Notes under the pieces: generated by a model | What the model was told of the DNA's origin: nothing | The model's database searches: none | The model's input: only the letters and a program-made list of their open reading frames with translations | Shown here: piece by piece, positions 8,537 through 21,150 of the stretch | Layout: every line of letters starts with the position of its first letter | Numbering within the stretch: position 1 is the stretch's first letter | Source: Asanoa sp. WMMD1127 | GTDB taxonomy: Bacteria > Actinomycetota > Actinomycetes > Mycobacteriales > Micromonosporaceae | Length of the DNA stretch: 64,000 bases | Assembly (NCBI RefSeq): GCF_029626225.1 | Contig: NZ_JARUBP010000001.1 | Span: forward strand, 5,456,001-5,520,000 | Reading direction: 5' to 3' | Position numbers and translations under genes: made by a program

Positions 8537-11500
8537 CTAGACAAAGGTCACCCTCCATTGCAGATTGGTGCTGCCGTCCCAGGGCCACTGTTTCAGCGTC
8601 GACCCGGACGCGACGTTGCCGCCGCTGTCGAGGGCCAGGCCGGTGGTCCGGTTGGCGATCCGGAAGCGGCCGTCGCCGAGGTGGACGAGCTGCCATTGCT
8701 GGTTGGCGCCGCCGTTCCAGGCCGCCTGGCGGGCGGGCGATCCATTCGCGGTGGCGCCCCACCCGTCGACGACCATGCCGTTGGCCCGGTTGACGATGCG
8801 GTAGTAGCCGCTGCCCAGCTCGACCAGCTGCCACTGCGTGTTGGTGCTGGAGTTCGAGGCCCACAGCACCAGGTTCGCTCCCGACGTCACGGCGCCACCG
8901 CTGTCGACCACCAGGCCGTTGGTGACGTTGACGAGCCGCACGTAGCGGGACGGGGCGAACGTGACCCGCGCCGAGGCGATCGCGTCGTTGTTGCCGGTGG
9001 TCCGCAGGTCGGCGTTGTCCGTCGGAAAGGTCCAGCTGGTGCCGGTGAGGTTGTCGTTGGCGTAGCCGACGACCTGGTACCCGGCTGTCACCCGCAGCGA
9101 TGAGGTCGCTCGCGGCCCGATGCCGGCGGCCCGCAGCTGTGCGGCCGGGTAGTCGCCGACCGCGAGCGCCGCCCCGGCGCCCGCGTAGTTCACGTCGGGG
9201 TAGAGCACCGCGGTCCCCGAGACGGGCGGCTGGGCCGCCGCGGTCACCCGGTAGGTCCGGCCGGCCAGAACCGGAATGGCGATGACGTCGCCCTCCGGTC
9301 GGGTGACCGGAACGGCCGCGCCGTCGGAGGTGACCTGGAACGCGCCGGTGAAGACCCGGCCGCGGACGTTGACGGTGCCGGCGCGGTCGGCCCGGATGAG
9401 GACCTCGGTCGCCTGGCCGGCGGTCCAGGTGATGCCCACGGTGTAGCCACCGCGGCCACGGAGCCCCTGCACGCTGCCGGTCGGCCAGGCGGCCGGCAGC
9501 GCCGGCAACACGTGCAGCTCGCCGGCGTGGCTCTGCAGCAGCATCTCGGCGATGCCCGACGTGGCGCCGAAGTTGCCGTCGATCTGGAACGGCGGGTGCA
9601 GGTCGAACATGTTGGGCGCGAGCCGGGCCGGGGTGACCAGCAGGCGGAGGAGGTCGTGCGCGCGGCCGCCTTCCTCCATCCGGGCCCAGTAGTTGATCTT
9701 CCAGGCGAGGGACCAGCCGGTGCCGTCGTCACCGCGCAGCTCGAGCGTGCGTCGCGCGGCGTTGAACAGCGACGGCGTGCCGCGCTTGGTGATCTGGTTG
9801 CTGGGGTGCAGCCCGTAGAGGTGTGAGACGTGCCGGTGGTTCGTCTCCGGCTCGGTCCAGTCGTAGAGCCACTCCATGATGTTGCCGCGGGCGCCGACCC
9901 GCATGGGCGGCAGCCGGTCGCGGGTCGCCAGGACCCTGGTCCGGAAGTCGGCGTCCACACCGAGCACCTGGCTGGCCTGGGCGCAGGCGTTGAACAGGTC
10001 CCGCAGGATCTGGTTGTCCATGGTGGGGCCGGCGCAGACGCTGACGCCGGAGTGGTGCGCCAGCTCCGGCGAGTTCGACGGGTTGGTCACCAGGTAACCG
10101 AGTGTCGGCTCGGGCACCAGCGTGTCGAGGAAGAACTGGGCCGCGCCCTTGAGGGCGGGATAGTACTGGCGCAGGAAGTCGAGGTCGTCGGTGAAGCGGT
10201 AGTGGTCCCAGATCAGCGTGGCGAGCCAGGCGCCACCGGTCTGCCACATGCCCCACAGCGCGCCGTCGACGACCGAGCTGCCGCGCCAGCCGTCGGTGTT
10301 GTGGTGGGTCACCCACCCGCCGGCGCCGTACTGGACCTGGGCCGTGCGGGCGCCCGTCACCGTCAGGTCGCTGATCATCCGGAACACCGGCTCGAAGCAC
10401 TCGGCCAGGTTCGTCGTGTCCGCCGGCCAGTAGTTCATCGGCAGGTTGGCGTTGATCGTGTATTTCGAGTCCCACGCGGGCGCCAGCGAGTCGTTCCAGA
10501 TGCCCTGCAGGTTGGCCGGCTGGGTGCCGGGCCGCGACGACGAGATCAGTAGATAACGGCCGTACTGGAACAGCAGCGCCGAGAACTGGGGGTCGTTCGT
10601 GCCGGCGTGCTGCGAGATGCGCACGTCGGTCGGCTGGTCGGCCGCGGCCGTGCGGCCCAGGTCGAGCGTCGTCCGGCCGAAGAGAGCCTGGTAGTCGGCG
10701 ACGTGTCGGCTGCGCAGCTGGTCCCAGGTGCGGGCCTGGGCGGCGTCGAGGTGTCGCCGCGCGATGCCCTGGTAGTCACCGCTCACGTTGGCGTGGTTCA
10801 CGTAGCTGGTGCCGATGGAGATCAGCAGCGTCACGCTGGTGGCGTTGGTGACCGTGAGCGTGCCCCCGGAGCTGCTGGCGCTGCCGCCGGTGACGACGGC
10901 GCGAGCCAACGCCAGGAAGCGGACCCGGCCGGTGACGCCCTCCATGTCGCCGGTGACGCCGTCGATGCCGATCGTCGCACCGTCCGGACTGGACACCGTG
11001 GTGCGCTGCGGGCTGTCGAACCGCGCCGAGAACGTGACGGCGCCGGCCCGGTCCGCGGTCAGCCGCACGGCGATCACCTGGTCCGGCGCGCTGGCGAAGG
11101 CCTCGCGGTTGATCCGGACACCGTTCTGGAGGTACGACACCGCGGTGGTCGCCGTCGTCAGGTCCAGGTGGCGGGAGTAGTCCGAGACCCCGCCTCCGCT
11201 GGGGAACGTCAGCCGCAGGTTGCCCACGGTCTGGTAGGCCAGCTGCCCCGCCGGCCGGCCGAGCATGGCCTGGTCGACGAGGCTCTGCGCCTGGCCCCAC
11301 TGGTTGGCGAACACCAGCCGCCGGATCTCCGGCAGCGCCGCGGCGCCCCGCGTGTTGCTGGAGTCGTAGGGCCCGCCGGCCCAGACCGTGTCCTCGTTGA
11401 GCTGCAGCCGCTCGACGTCGACGTTGCCGAACACCATCGCGCCGAGGCGCCCGTTGCCGAGCGGCAGGGCCCGCAGCCAGTCGGTGCCGGCGCTCTCGTC

Positions 11501-11644
11501 GTACCAGAGGGCCAGGTCGTTGACCGCGCGGACCGCGACGGGCGCGGCGGACGCGGGGCGGGGCCGAGCGAGCCAGGGCAGCGCCGCGGCGCCGGCGCCG
11601 GCCGCGCCGAGCTGCAGCACTCGCCTCCGGGTCAGGTCAGACAT
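8537..11644 (-). CDS. Secreted GH95 glycosidase (alpha-L-fucosidase/alpha-L-galactosidase type) with beta-gamma-crystallin-like and ricin lectin modules
   Basis: The 1035-residue protein starts at ATG 11644 with a GGAG site and a twin-arginine signal (TRRRVLQLGAAGAG). The GH95 N-terminal domain (LALWYDESAGTDWLRALPLGNGRLG) is followed by an (alpha/alpha)6 barrel with ANLPMNYWPADTTNLAE, NSPEL, GPTMDNQILRDLF and FQIDGNFGATSGIAEML; the last holds the aspartate of family 95. After the catalytic part comes a two-motif segment (VLYPDVNYAGAGAAL, SWTFPTDNADLRTT) resembling a beta-gamma-crystallin fold, then a C-terminal ricin/CBM13 trefoil with QWQL repeats. It is the last intact gene of the minus-strand operon. 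In arabinoxylan, GH95 enzymes can remove terminal L-galactose or L-fucose; which one is undetermined. Confidence 0.88.
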   Translation of the reverse strand: MSDLTRRRVLQLGAAGAGAAALPWLARPRPASAAPVAVRAVNDLALWYDESAGTDWLRALPLGNGRLGAMVFGNVDVERLQLNEDTVWAGGPYDSSNTRGAAALPEIRRLVFANQWGQAQSLVDQAMLGRPAGQLAYQTVGNLRLTFPSGGGVSDYSRHLDLTTATTAVSYLQNGVRINREAFASAPDQVIAVRLTADRAGAVTFSARFDSPQRTTVSSPDGATIGIDGVTGDMEGVTGRVRFLALARAVVTGGSASSSGGTLTVTNATSVTLLISIGTSYVNHANVSGDYQGIARRHLDAAQARTWDQLRSRHVADYQALFGRTTLDLGRTAAADQPTDVRISQHAGTNDPQFSALLFQYGRYLLISSSRPGTQPANLQGIWNDSLAPAWDSKYTINANLPMNYWPADTTNLAECFEPVFRMISDLTVTGARTAQVQYGAGGWVTHHNTDGWRGSSVVDGALWGMWQTGGAWLATLIWDHYRFTDDLDFLRQYYPALKGAAQFFLDTLVPEPTLGYLVTNPSNSPELAHHSGVSVCAGPTMDNQILRDLFNACAQASQVLGVDADFRTRVLATRDRLPPMRVGARGNIMEWLYDWTEPETNHRHVSHLYGLHPSNQITKRGTPSLFNAARRTLELRGDDGTGWSLAWKINYWARMEEGGRAHDLLRLLVTPARLAPNMFDLHPPFQIDGNFGATSGIAEMLLQSHAGELHVLPALPAAWPTGSVQGLRGRGGYTVGITWTAGQATEVLIRADRAGTVNVRGRVFTGAFQVTSDGAAVPVTRPEGDVIAIPVLAGRTYRVTAAAQPPVSGTAVLYPDVNYAGAGAALAVGDYPAAQLRAAGIGPRATSSLRVTAGYQVVGYANDNLTGTSWTFPTDNADLRTTGNNDAIASARVTFAPSRYVRLVNVTNGLVVDSGGAVTSGANLVLWASNSSTNTQWQLVELGSGYYRIVNRANGMVVDGWGATANGSPARQAAWNGGANQQWQLVHLGDGRFRIANRTTGLALDSGGNVASGSTLKQWPWDGSTNLQWRVTFV

Positions 11645-11663
11645 GCGATCTCCAAGCATCAGC

Positions 11664-13991
11664 TCAGCTGTTGGCGAGCAGCCGCCAGCGGTTGTCGGCG
11701 GTGCCGTTGTCGGACTCCTGGACGGCCTCCGCGCCCCAGGCGGTGGAGCCGTTGAGGATGCCCAGCAGCTTGCCGCTGTTGACGTTGCGGATCCGGTAGG
11801 TGCCGTCGCCGTTGGCGAGCAGCTGCCAGCGGTGGTCGGCGGTCCCGTTGTCCGCCCACTGCAGGACCCGGGCGTTGTCGGCGGTCGACATGTTCTCGAC
11901 GCCGAGCACCTTGCCACTGTGGACGTTGCGCAGCTTGACCGCGTCGCCGTCCGGCACGACGACCCAGTTGTGGTCGGCGGTCCCGGTGTCGCCCCACTGG
12001 ACGGCCCGCCCACCGTCGGCGGTGGACATGTTCTGGACGCCCAGGACCAGGCCGGTGCCGGCATTGAGCAGGCGGTGGCTGCCGGCGCCGCCGCCGACGT
12101 TCCAGTAGACGGTGTAGTTGAAGCCGTGGGCGTCCTGGAACGGGCCGAGGTTGACGGTGCTCCCGTTGGCGGTGGCGGTGAACGCCAAAGATCCCGTCCC
12201 GGTACGGGCGATGGAGGAGGGGACCAGCGCGGGCAGGGCGGTCAGGGCGCTGTTGCCGTAGTTGCCGCACAGGACGACCGGCCCGTAGGTCGCCGCCGCG
12301 ACGCTCGGGTTGTCGTTGGCCGCGAGCATCGTCACCCGCATCGGCAGCCGCACGACGATCGTGTCCCCGGCGGCCCAGGTGCGGGTCACGGTGGCGTAGG
12401 TGCCCGGCGTGGTGGCGACGTTCTGGAGGGCGCCGTTGACCGTGACGGTCGCGCCACTCGTCCACCCGGGGATCCGGATCCGGATGCTCCACGAGCCGCT
12501 CATCGTGCCCGACAAGCTCAGCGTGGTGGTGTCGCTGACCGGGTAGCTGGTGTTCTGGGTGACGACCACGCCCCGTTGCGACCAGGTCAGCACCGACGGC
12601 ACGAACAGGTTCACCGTCAGCGTGCTGCCGTTGTGGAAATAGATGGAGTCCATCAGCTTCGTGTTGGTCTCCAGACCGGTGCCCTGGCAGCACCAGAACG
12701 AGTTGTAGTCGGTGCTCCAGGTCCCGCCGCCCCACGCCGGCCCGACACCGCGACGTCCGCCCGGGCGCAGCGGGGTGAAGTAGGTGATGTGACCGTTGGC
12801 GTCGGCGGGGTTCTGGGCCCCGACGAGGTGGTTGAGCAGGGCCCGCTCGTAGTAGTCGACGTAGGCCACGCGGTCGGGGGTGAGCAGCCACAGCTCGCGC
12901 GTCAGCTTGAGCATGTTGTAGGTGTTGCACTGCTCGCAGGTGTCGTTGGTCAGGTACCCGGCGATGGCGTTCGGCGCGCGGAAGTGCTCGGCCTGGCTGT
13001 TGCCGCCGATGGCGTACGTGTGCGCCCCAACGGTGATGTTCCAGGCGTTGGTGGCGATGTCGCGGTAGCGCGTGGTCCCGGTCGCCTTGAACTCGCGGGC
13101 CGCGCCCACCCACTTGGGCACCTGCGTGTTGGCGTGCAGGCCGTTGAGCTGGTCCTGGCCCGCCGCCAGTGGGTTGAACACCGCCGCGTGGTCGAACCGC
13201 TGTGCCACCGACAGCCACCGCGCGTCGCCGGTCTGCTGGTAGATGTCGGCGAGCACCTCGTTCATGCCGCCGAACTCCGTGCCGAGCATGGCCTGCATCG
13301 CGCTGGAGCTCAACCGGGCGGTGCGGGTGTCGACCCAGCCGGCCAGCGCCAGGAGCACGGTCCGCGCCTGCGTGTTGCCGGTGTGGCGCCAGACGTCGAG
13401 CAGCCCGGCGAGCGTCTTGTGCACGCAGTAGTAGGGCACGTTGCCGTTCGACAGCGTCCGGGCCTCCAGCGCGGTGAAGTCGGACTCCGGGAAGCCGGAC
13501 AGGTATCCGGTGGCGAACCCGGCGGCTCCGTTGTTGGCCTGGCACCGGGCCAGCTCGGCGACCAGGTAGGCGGCCTTGTCCCGGCAGACGGTGTCACCGA
13601 GCACCGCGTAGGCGTGCGCCCAGGCGGTCAGGAAGTGACCCTGCACGTGGCTGCGGAACGGGAAGCTGGGCGCGTCCCAGCCGCCGTTGGGAGCGGCGCC
13701 GTTGGTGGACAGGCGGTGGTTGGCGCGGAAGTTGTAGAGCAACCGGTCCACGTTGACGGCGCGCAGGTAGTTCAGCGTGCGGTTCTGGTTGTCCAGCAGG
13801 CGCCCGGACGTGAGCCGCACCTGGCCAAGGTCGAACGGGTACGCCGCGACACCGATGTCCGCCCGCGCGGGCGGGAGCGTGGCCGCCGCGGCCGGACCGG
13901 CGTCGGTCAGGCCGGTGCCGGTCACGGCGACGGTCGCGGTCGCGCCCGCCGCCTGCAGCATCCGACGCCGGCTGATCGGCAGAGCTGGCAC
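11664..13991 (-). CDS. Secreted beta-L-arabinofuranosidase, GH127/GH146 (DUF1680) with C-terminal lectin repeats
   Basis: The 775-residue protein starts at GTG 13991 behind a GAGGAG site, with twin-arginine signal ISRRRMLQAAGATAT. The catalytic (alpha/alpha)6 barrel contains GHFLTAWAHAYAVLGD, EFGGMNEVLADIY, the zinc/nucleophile motifs TCEQCNTYNMLKL (Glu353, Cys355) and FWCCQGTGLE (Cys434, Cys435). These match the Glu and three Cys of characterised GH127 enzymes, where the first Cys of the pair is the nucleophile. The CNTYNMLKL form looks closer to GH146. A beta-sandwich follows, then about 130 residues of ricin-like repeats (LGVQNMSTADGG, LGVENMSTADNA, LGILNGSTAWGA). It lies 14 bp after the GH43 gene in one operon. 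Confidence 0.88.
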   Translation of the reverse strand: MPALPISRRRMLQAAGATATVAVTGTGLTDAGPAAAATLPPARADIGVAAYPFDLGQVRLTSGRLLDNQNRTLNYLRAVNVDRLLYNFRANHRLSTNGAAPNGGWDAPSFPFRSHVQGHFLTAWAHAYAVLGDTVCRDKAAYLVAELARCQANNGAAGFATGYLSGFPESDFTALEARTLSNGNVPYYCVHKTLAGLLDVWRHTGNTQARTVLLALAGWVDTRTARLSSSAMQAMLGTEFGGMNEVLADIYQQTGDARWLSVAQRFDHAAVFNPLAAGQDQLNGLHANTQVPKWVGAAREFKATGTTRYRDIATNAWNITVGAHTYAIGGNSQAEHFRAPNAIAGYLTNDTCEQCNTYNMLKLTRELWLLTPDRVAYVDYYERALLNHLVGAQNPADANGHITYFTPLRPGGRRGVGPAWGGGTWSTDYNSFWCCQGTGLETNTKLMDSIYFHNGSTLTVNLFVPSVLTWSQRGVVVTQNTSYPVSDTTTLSLSGTMSGSWSIRIRIPGWTSGATVTVNGALQNVATTPGTYATVTRTWAAGDTIVVRLPMRVTMLAANDNPSVAAATYGPVVLCGNYGNSALTALPALVPSSIARTGTGSLAFTATANGSTVNLGPFQDAHGFNYTVYWNVGGGAGSHRLLNAGTGLVLGVQNMSTADGGRAVQWGDTGTADHNWVVVPDGDAVKLRNVHSGKVLGVENMSTADNARVLQWADNGTADHRWQLLANGDGTYRIRNVNSGKLLGILNGSTAWGAEAVQESDNGTADNRWRLLANS

Positions 13992-14005
13992 GTGGGCCTC
14001 CTCGC

Positions 14006-16057
14006 TCAGGGTGTGGTGAGGTCGAAGCGGCGCACGGTGACGGACCCGCCGAGTGCCTGGGTGGCGTAGTTGAACATCCCGAACCGGTAGCCCATGAAGA
14101 ACTGCCAGGCGTTGTTGAGCGTGAACGCGGGACCGAGTCCGGTGAACGTGGTGCCGTCGGTGCTGTAGGAGAAGCGGGCCTGGCGACCGGACCCGGGGCG
14201 GATGTCGGCATTCACCCGCAGCCAGATCCGGCCGCCCGACACCGGCACTCCGGCCTGTTCCGTGCCGGTGCTCGTGGTGTTCCAACTGCTGTTCATCGTC
14301 AGGTTGTTGGCCATGACGACGCGGGTCGCCCCGCTGTCCCGGCGGACGCCGATCCACGCCGACGAGTCGCGCAGCATGGCCAGGCCCGCTCGGTCGCCGT
14401 CGGCCATGGTGGAGTAGTCGAGCTCGATGGTCGCGGTGGACGACGGCCCCTGGATGCGGTGCGTCAGCGTGTTCCGGGCCGCGTACAGGTCGTTGGTGAC
14501 CGTCGCGGTCTGCAGCCGCAGGCCGTCGCCCGCCGACCACCTGCTGTTGTCGGGGTTGTGGTTCCACTCCCAGCGATGCCCGAGCGTCGTGGCGCCGAAC
14601 GTGTCGGCGCCGGTCATCGGTTGCACGGTGCGTCCCGACGCGGGGATGTTCGGCTTGGGATAGGTGGTGCCCCACGCGCCGTTGACGGTCTGGACCGTCG
14701 GCCAGCCGTCGGCGCTCCACGAGATCGGCGCGAGGGCCGGCATCCGGCCGCCGGGGTACGCGTCGACGAAGGCCATGTAGTACCAGTCACCGTTCTGCGT
14801 CTGGACGAGGCCGCCCTGGTGCGGCACGCCGCCGCCGGCGATCGGGCCGGGCATGTCGAGCAGGACCTGGCGCATCTCGTACGGGCCGAACGGGCTGCTC
14901 GACTTGAGCACGTACTGCCCGTTGGCGGGCCGGGTCAGCCAGATGTAGTAGCTGCCGTTCCGCTTGTAGAAACGGGCACCTTCGAGGGTGCCGACGCTCG
15001 ACGGGGTCTGGAACACCTGCTGTGCCCGCACCTGGCTGAAGCCGTCGGCCGAGAGCTGGGCGACACTGATCGTGCCGTTGCCGTAGGCGACGTACATCGT
15101 GTCGTTGTCGTCGACCAGCAGCCCGGCGTCGTAGTAGCAGTTGTTGATCTGTGCCCGCTTCTGCCAGGCCCCGTCGACCGCCGCGGCGGTGTAGACGTAG
15201 GTGCGGTTGAACTCGACGCAGCCGATCCAGTAGTAGGTGCTGTTGCTGCGCCGGTAGTTCAGCGTCGAGGCCCAGATGCCCTTCACGTAGGCACGGCCGC
15301 CGGTGAGGTTGTACGCGTTGGAGCCGAAGTCGAGACTGGGCACCGAGTGGCCGGCGTACTCCCAGTTGACCAGGTCGTAGGAACGCAGGATCGGCGCGCC
15401 GGGGGAGTAGTGCATGGTGGAAGCCGAGTAGTAGTAGGCGTCGCCCACCCGGATGATGTCGCCGTCGGCGAAGTCCTGCCACACCACCGGGTTGGTGTAG
15501 GTCCCGGTGCCGCCCGACGAGCCGACCTGGACGAGCTGCCATTGCTGGTTGGCGCCGCCCCAGTCGGCGTACTGCACGACGTTGGCGCCGTCGGACGTCG
15601 ACGCGTTCTGCACCTCGACCACCTTGCCGCTGTTGCGGTTGACGAGCCGGACGTAGCCGCCGGCCGAGTCGGCGAGCCGGAACTGCTGGTTGGCACCGTT
15701 GCCGTCGGCCCACTGCACGACGGCCGCGCCGTCGGCGGTCGAGCGGTTGTAGACGTCGAGCACCTTGCCCGAGTGCCGTGACTTCAACCGGTAGTAGCCG
15801 CCGCCGGAGTCCACGAACTGCCACTGCTGGTTGGCGCCGTCGTTGCGGGCCCACTGCGTGATCCGCGCCCCGTCGGTGGTCGCGAGGTTGTAGACGTCGA
15901 GTGCCTTGCCGCTGTTCCGGTTGACCAGCACGTACCACGCGCTGGTGTCCACCGTCGCCGCCGCGGCGCCGGTCGCGCCGAGACCGAGCAGCACCCCGCT
16001 GGCCAGCGCTGTCACGATCACGGCAGCCAGTCGGCGCCGCCACGCCCGAGTTCTCAT
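14006..16057 (-). CDS. Secreted GH43 beta-xylosidase/alpha-L-arabinofuranosidase with N-terminal ricin (CBM13) module
   Basis: The 683-residue protein starts at ATG 16057 after a GGAAGGAG site. A Sec signal (RRRLAAVIVTALASGVLLGL) is followed by a ricin trefoil (about residues 36-180; [27 protein letters not shown]). The five-bladed GH43 domain begins at TYTNPVVWQDFADGD, with the base aspartate in DFADGD, the pKa-tuning Asp in DAGLLVDDNDTMYV and the acid Glu in TLEGARFY. A C-terminal concanavalin-like GH43_C2 domain follows (DTFGATTLGHRWEWNHNPD). It is the first gene of the GH43-GH127-GH95 operon, and a LacI-type operator lies about 60 bp upstream. Whether it prefers xylose or arabinose ends is not readable. 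Confidence 0.9.
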   Translation of the reverse strand: MRTRAWRRRLAAVIVTALASGVLLGLGATGAAAATVDTSAWYVLVNRNSGKALDVYNLATTDGARITQWARNDGANQQWQFVDSGGGYYRLKSRHSGKVLDVYNRSTADGAAVVQWADGNGANQQFRLADSAGGYVRLVNRNSGKVVEVQNASTSDGANVVQYADWGGANQQWQLVQVGSSGGTGTYTNPVVWQDFADGDIIRVGDAYYYSASTMHYSPGAPILRSYDLVNWEYAGHSVPSLDFGSNAYNLTGGRAYVKGIWASTLNYRRSNSTYYWIGCVEFNRTYVYTAAAVDGAWQKRAQINNCYYDAGLLVDDNDTMYVAYGNGTISVAQLSADGFSQVRAQQVFQTPSSVGTLEGARFYKRNGSYYIWLTRPANGQYVLKSSSPFGPYEMRQVLLDMPGPIAGGGVPHQGGLVQTQNGDWYYMAFVDAYPGGRMPALAPISWSADGWPTVQTVNGAWGTTYPKPNIPASGRTVQPMTGADTFGATTLGHRWEWNHNPDNSRWSAGDGLRLQTATVTNDLYAARNTLTHRIQGPSSTATIELDYSTMADGDRAGLAMLRDSSAWIGVRRDSGATRVVMANNLTMNSSWNTTSTGTEQAGVPVSGGRIWLRVNADIRPGSGRQARFSYSTDGTTFTGLGPAFTLNNAWQFFMGYRFGMFNYATQALGGSVTVRRFDLTTP

Positions 16058-16116
16058 CCGAGCTCCTTCCGAGATGGACTCCGGGCATGCGCCAGCGCCG
16101 CGGCACGGGACCGCGT

Positions 16117-16130
16117 TGTTAGCGCTCACA
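16117..16130. promoter_or_regulatory. LacI-type operator upstream of the GH43 operon
   Basis: TGTTAGCGCTCACA is a 14-bp near-palindrome with the central GCGC core typical of LacI/CebR-family operators; one base pair is unsymmetrical. It lies 60 bp before the GH43 ATG and closely resembles the perfect site in front of the GH10 gene, suggesting one repressor controls both operons. Confidence 0.65.
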
Positions 16131-16308
16131 CCAGTCATCAGGCAGTGGGCACAGCCAATTCTTGGTGTGGGAGATTTATGCCCTCATCGAGGTGTGACGA
16201 TGTTGCCAGATTATTTCGGCGGATATCAAGTGGTCCGGTGGAGGAAACTGAAGCGCGCTTTTCTGTTATATCGACGGGCCCGCGCTGGTCGCATGGCCGC
16301 CGCGCGGG

Positions 16309-17727
16309 TCACCGCAGGGCGGCCCGGACGCGGAAGGAGGAGTCGGCGCCGACGGGGACCAGATCGACCCAGAGCTCCCCATGCCGGTGGCGGAGATGCC
16401 AACCCGGGTAGTTGGCGGACTCGAGGGCGACCGAGCCCGGCGCCACGCCCGGGCGGGCGCAGAACGTGGCGTCGCCGCGGAACAGGGCGCTGCCGTCCGG
16501 CCAGCTCAACCGCACCCGCCAGGACATGTGCCGCAGGTAGCGGCCGTCGCGGGCCCGCAGCGTGAAGCAGTCGGGATCGGCCAGGCCCGGCGTCACGTCG
16601 AACGCCGCCGACTGCCCGCCGGCCTCGTCGACCGGGACCAGCACCCCGACGCTCGCGGCGATGGCCGCGTACCGGCCGGGTCGATCAACCGACTCGAGCG
16701 AGACGGGTCCGGGTGGGAGTCCGGCGGCGTTCGGCGACGGGGCAGGAGGAGCGGCCACGGTCGGCGCCGGCGGCGTCGGTTCGGGCGACGACTGTGGCAC
16801 CAACAGGGCCGCACCCGCGGCGATCACGCCGGCCGCCAGCAGCGTCAGGGCGGGACGCGTGCTGACGGTGCCGGCGAGCTTGCCCAACAGCGCGCGGCCC
16901 GGCGACGCGACGACGCCGGCCGGCGCCGCCTGGACCTTGCCGAGGGTCGCGGCCGTCACGACCGCGGGCACCGGCAGCAGTGCGGCCGGGAGCAGCCGAT
17001 CGGTGGGAATCAGGCCCGCCGTCGTGCCGCGGCACGCCGGGCAGGACCGCACGTGCCGGCTCAGGCGCTTGCGCCACAACGGTCCCGGGACCCCGTTCCA
17101 GCCGGCGCAGGCCGCGCGCAAGATCGCGCACCGTGGCCGCGCGTCCAAGGCGACGACCACGGCCCGGCTCACCTCGAGTTGCTGGCGTGCGCGCTGGAGC
17201 CGAACACCCGCGTGGGCGGCGGACAGGCCGGCCGCCTCCGTCAGCTCCGCCCGGGTGAGCTGGCCCGCCTGCTCGAGCCACCACAGCGAGACCAGCATCC
17301 GGTCCGCCGGGTCGAGCCAGCGGCTGGCCCGGGCCACCTGCCGGCGTTGACCGGTGAGGGCTACGTGCAACATCGTCCGGTCGTCCACGTCGGCGTCCGG
17401 GTCGGGCAGGTCGGCGGCGTCGGCCAGCGGCACGGTGCGGCGTTCGGCGATCCCGCGGCGGTGCAGGTGCGTGCCGACCTGGCGGACGGTGATCGCCAGC
17501 AGCCACGACCGGAAGCTGGCAGGCTCGCGCAGAGCTGGCAGATCGCGTACGGCCCGCAGCATCGTCTCCTGCACGACGTCGTCGAGATCCGGATCGCCCC
17601 GCAGCGCCCGGCCGACCACGGTGTAGACCAGCGGCAGGAACCGCACGACGAGCTCGTCGCGCGCGGCGTGGTCGCCGGAGCGCGCCGCGGTGACCAGCTC
17701 CGTGACGTCCACACCGGAGGCGCGCAT
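16309..17727 (-). CDS. Membrane-anchored ECF sigma factor with built-in zinc anti-sigma motif and extracytoplasmic AbfB (CBM42-like) domain
   Basis: The 472-residue single chain has a sigma-70 region 2 (about residues 25-85: DDVVQETMLRAVRDL, SWLLAITVRQVG) and region 4 (about 130-185: LTEAAGLSAAHAGVRLQRAR). Next comes a H225-x3-C229-x2-C232 motif (SRHVRSCPAC), as in zinc-binding anti-sigma factors. One transmembrane helix (about 291-310, LTLLAAGVIAAGAALLV) and a proline-rich linker follow. Residues 341-472 form an AbfB domain with the repeated VSLESV, RYLRHM, ALFRGDATFC, ALESANYPGWHLRHR pattern. AbfB domains bind arabinofuranose side chains, so the protein probably senses arabinoxylan outside the cell and frees or activates its own sigma part. 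ATG 17727 has a GAGGTGG site. It sits between the two hydrolase operons. Confidence 0.88.
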   Translation of the reverse strand: MRASGVDVTELVTAARSGDHAARDELVVRFLPLVYTVVGRALRGDPDLDDVVQETMLRAVRDLPALREPASFRSWLLAITVRQVGTHLHRRGIAERRTVPLADAADLPDPDADVDDRTMLHVALTGQRRQVARASRWLDPADRMLVSLWWLEQAGQLTRAELTEAAGLSAAHAGVRLQRARQQLEVSRAVVVALDARPRCAILRAACAGWNGVPGPLWRKRLSRHVRSCPACRGTTAGLIPTDRLLPAALLPVPAVVTAATLGKVQAAPAGVVASPGRALLGKLAGTVSTRPALTLLAAGVIAAGAALLVPQSSPEPTPPAPTVAAPPAPSPNAAGLPPGPVSLESVDRPGRYAAIAASVGVLVPVDEAGGQSAAFDVTPGLADPDCFTLRARDGRYLRHMSWRVRLSWPDGSALFRGDATFCARPGVAPGSVALESANYPGWHLRHRHGELWVDLVPVGADSSFRVRAALR

Positions 17728-17908
17728 CTCCACCTCGCGAGCCTAGCCCTCGAATCCGTTGCCGGTAGGTTACATCTTGACGTCCCGCGCATCGATAAGT
17801 CACAGTGCGATGAGGGCACGCGATTAACGTCGGAAGGGTTCGTCCGGGCAACGGACCCGATAGCCGGCGCACTCAATCATCTTTATTTCGACCGATTGCT
17901 CCGCGTAA

Positions 17909-21086
<3,178 letters not shown>

Positions 21087-21150
21087 CCACCGGACCGTTC
21101 CACCCACGACTCGCCAACCAGTAGGACGCCGACCGGCTGGACGGCGAGGA

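Noticed and set aside
11388-14069. Long 893-residue plus-strand ORF opposite the GH127/GH95 genes
   Set aside because: It is a shadow of high-GC codon structure: no ribosome site, composition dominated by R/G/A/V/D repeats and no family motif, while the opposite strand encodes clear enzymes.
16202-17763. Shared GGCAAC hexamer upstream of GH43 and the sigma gene as an ECF -35 element
   Set aside because: A six-base match without a consistent -10 element is too weak; it needs transcription-start mapping.
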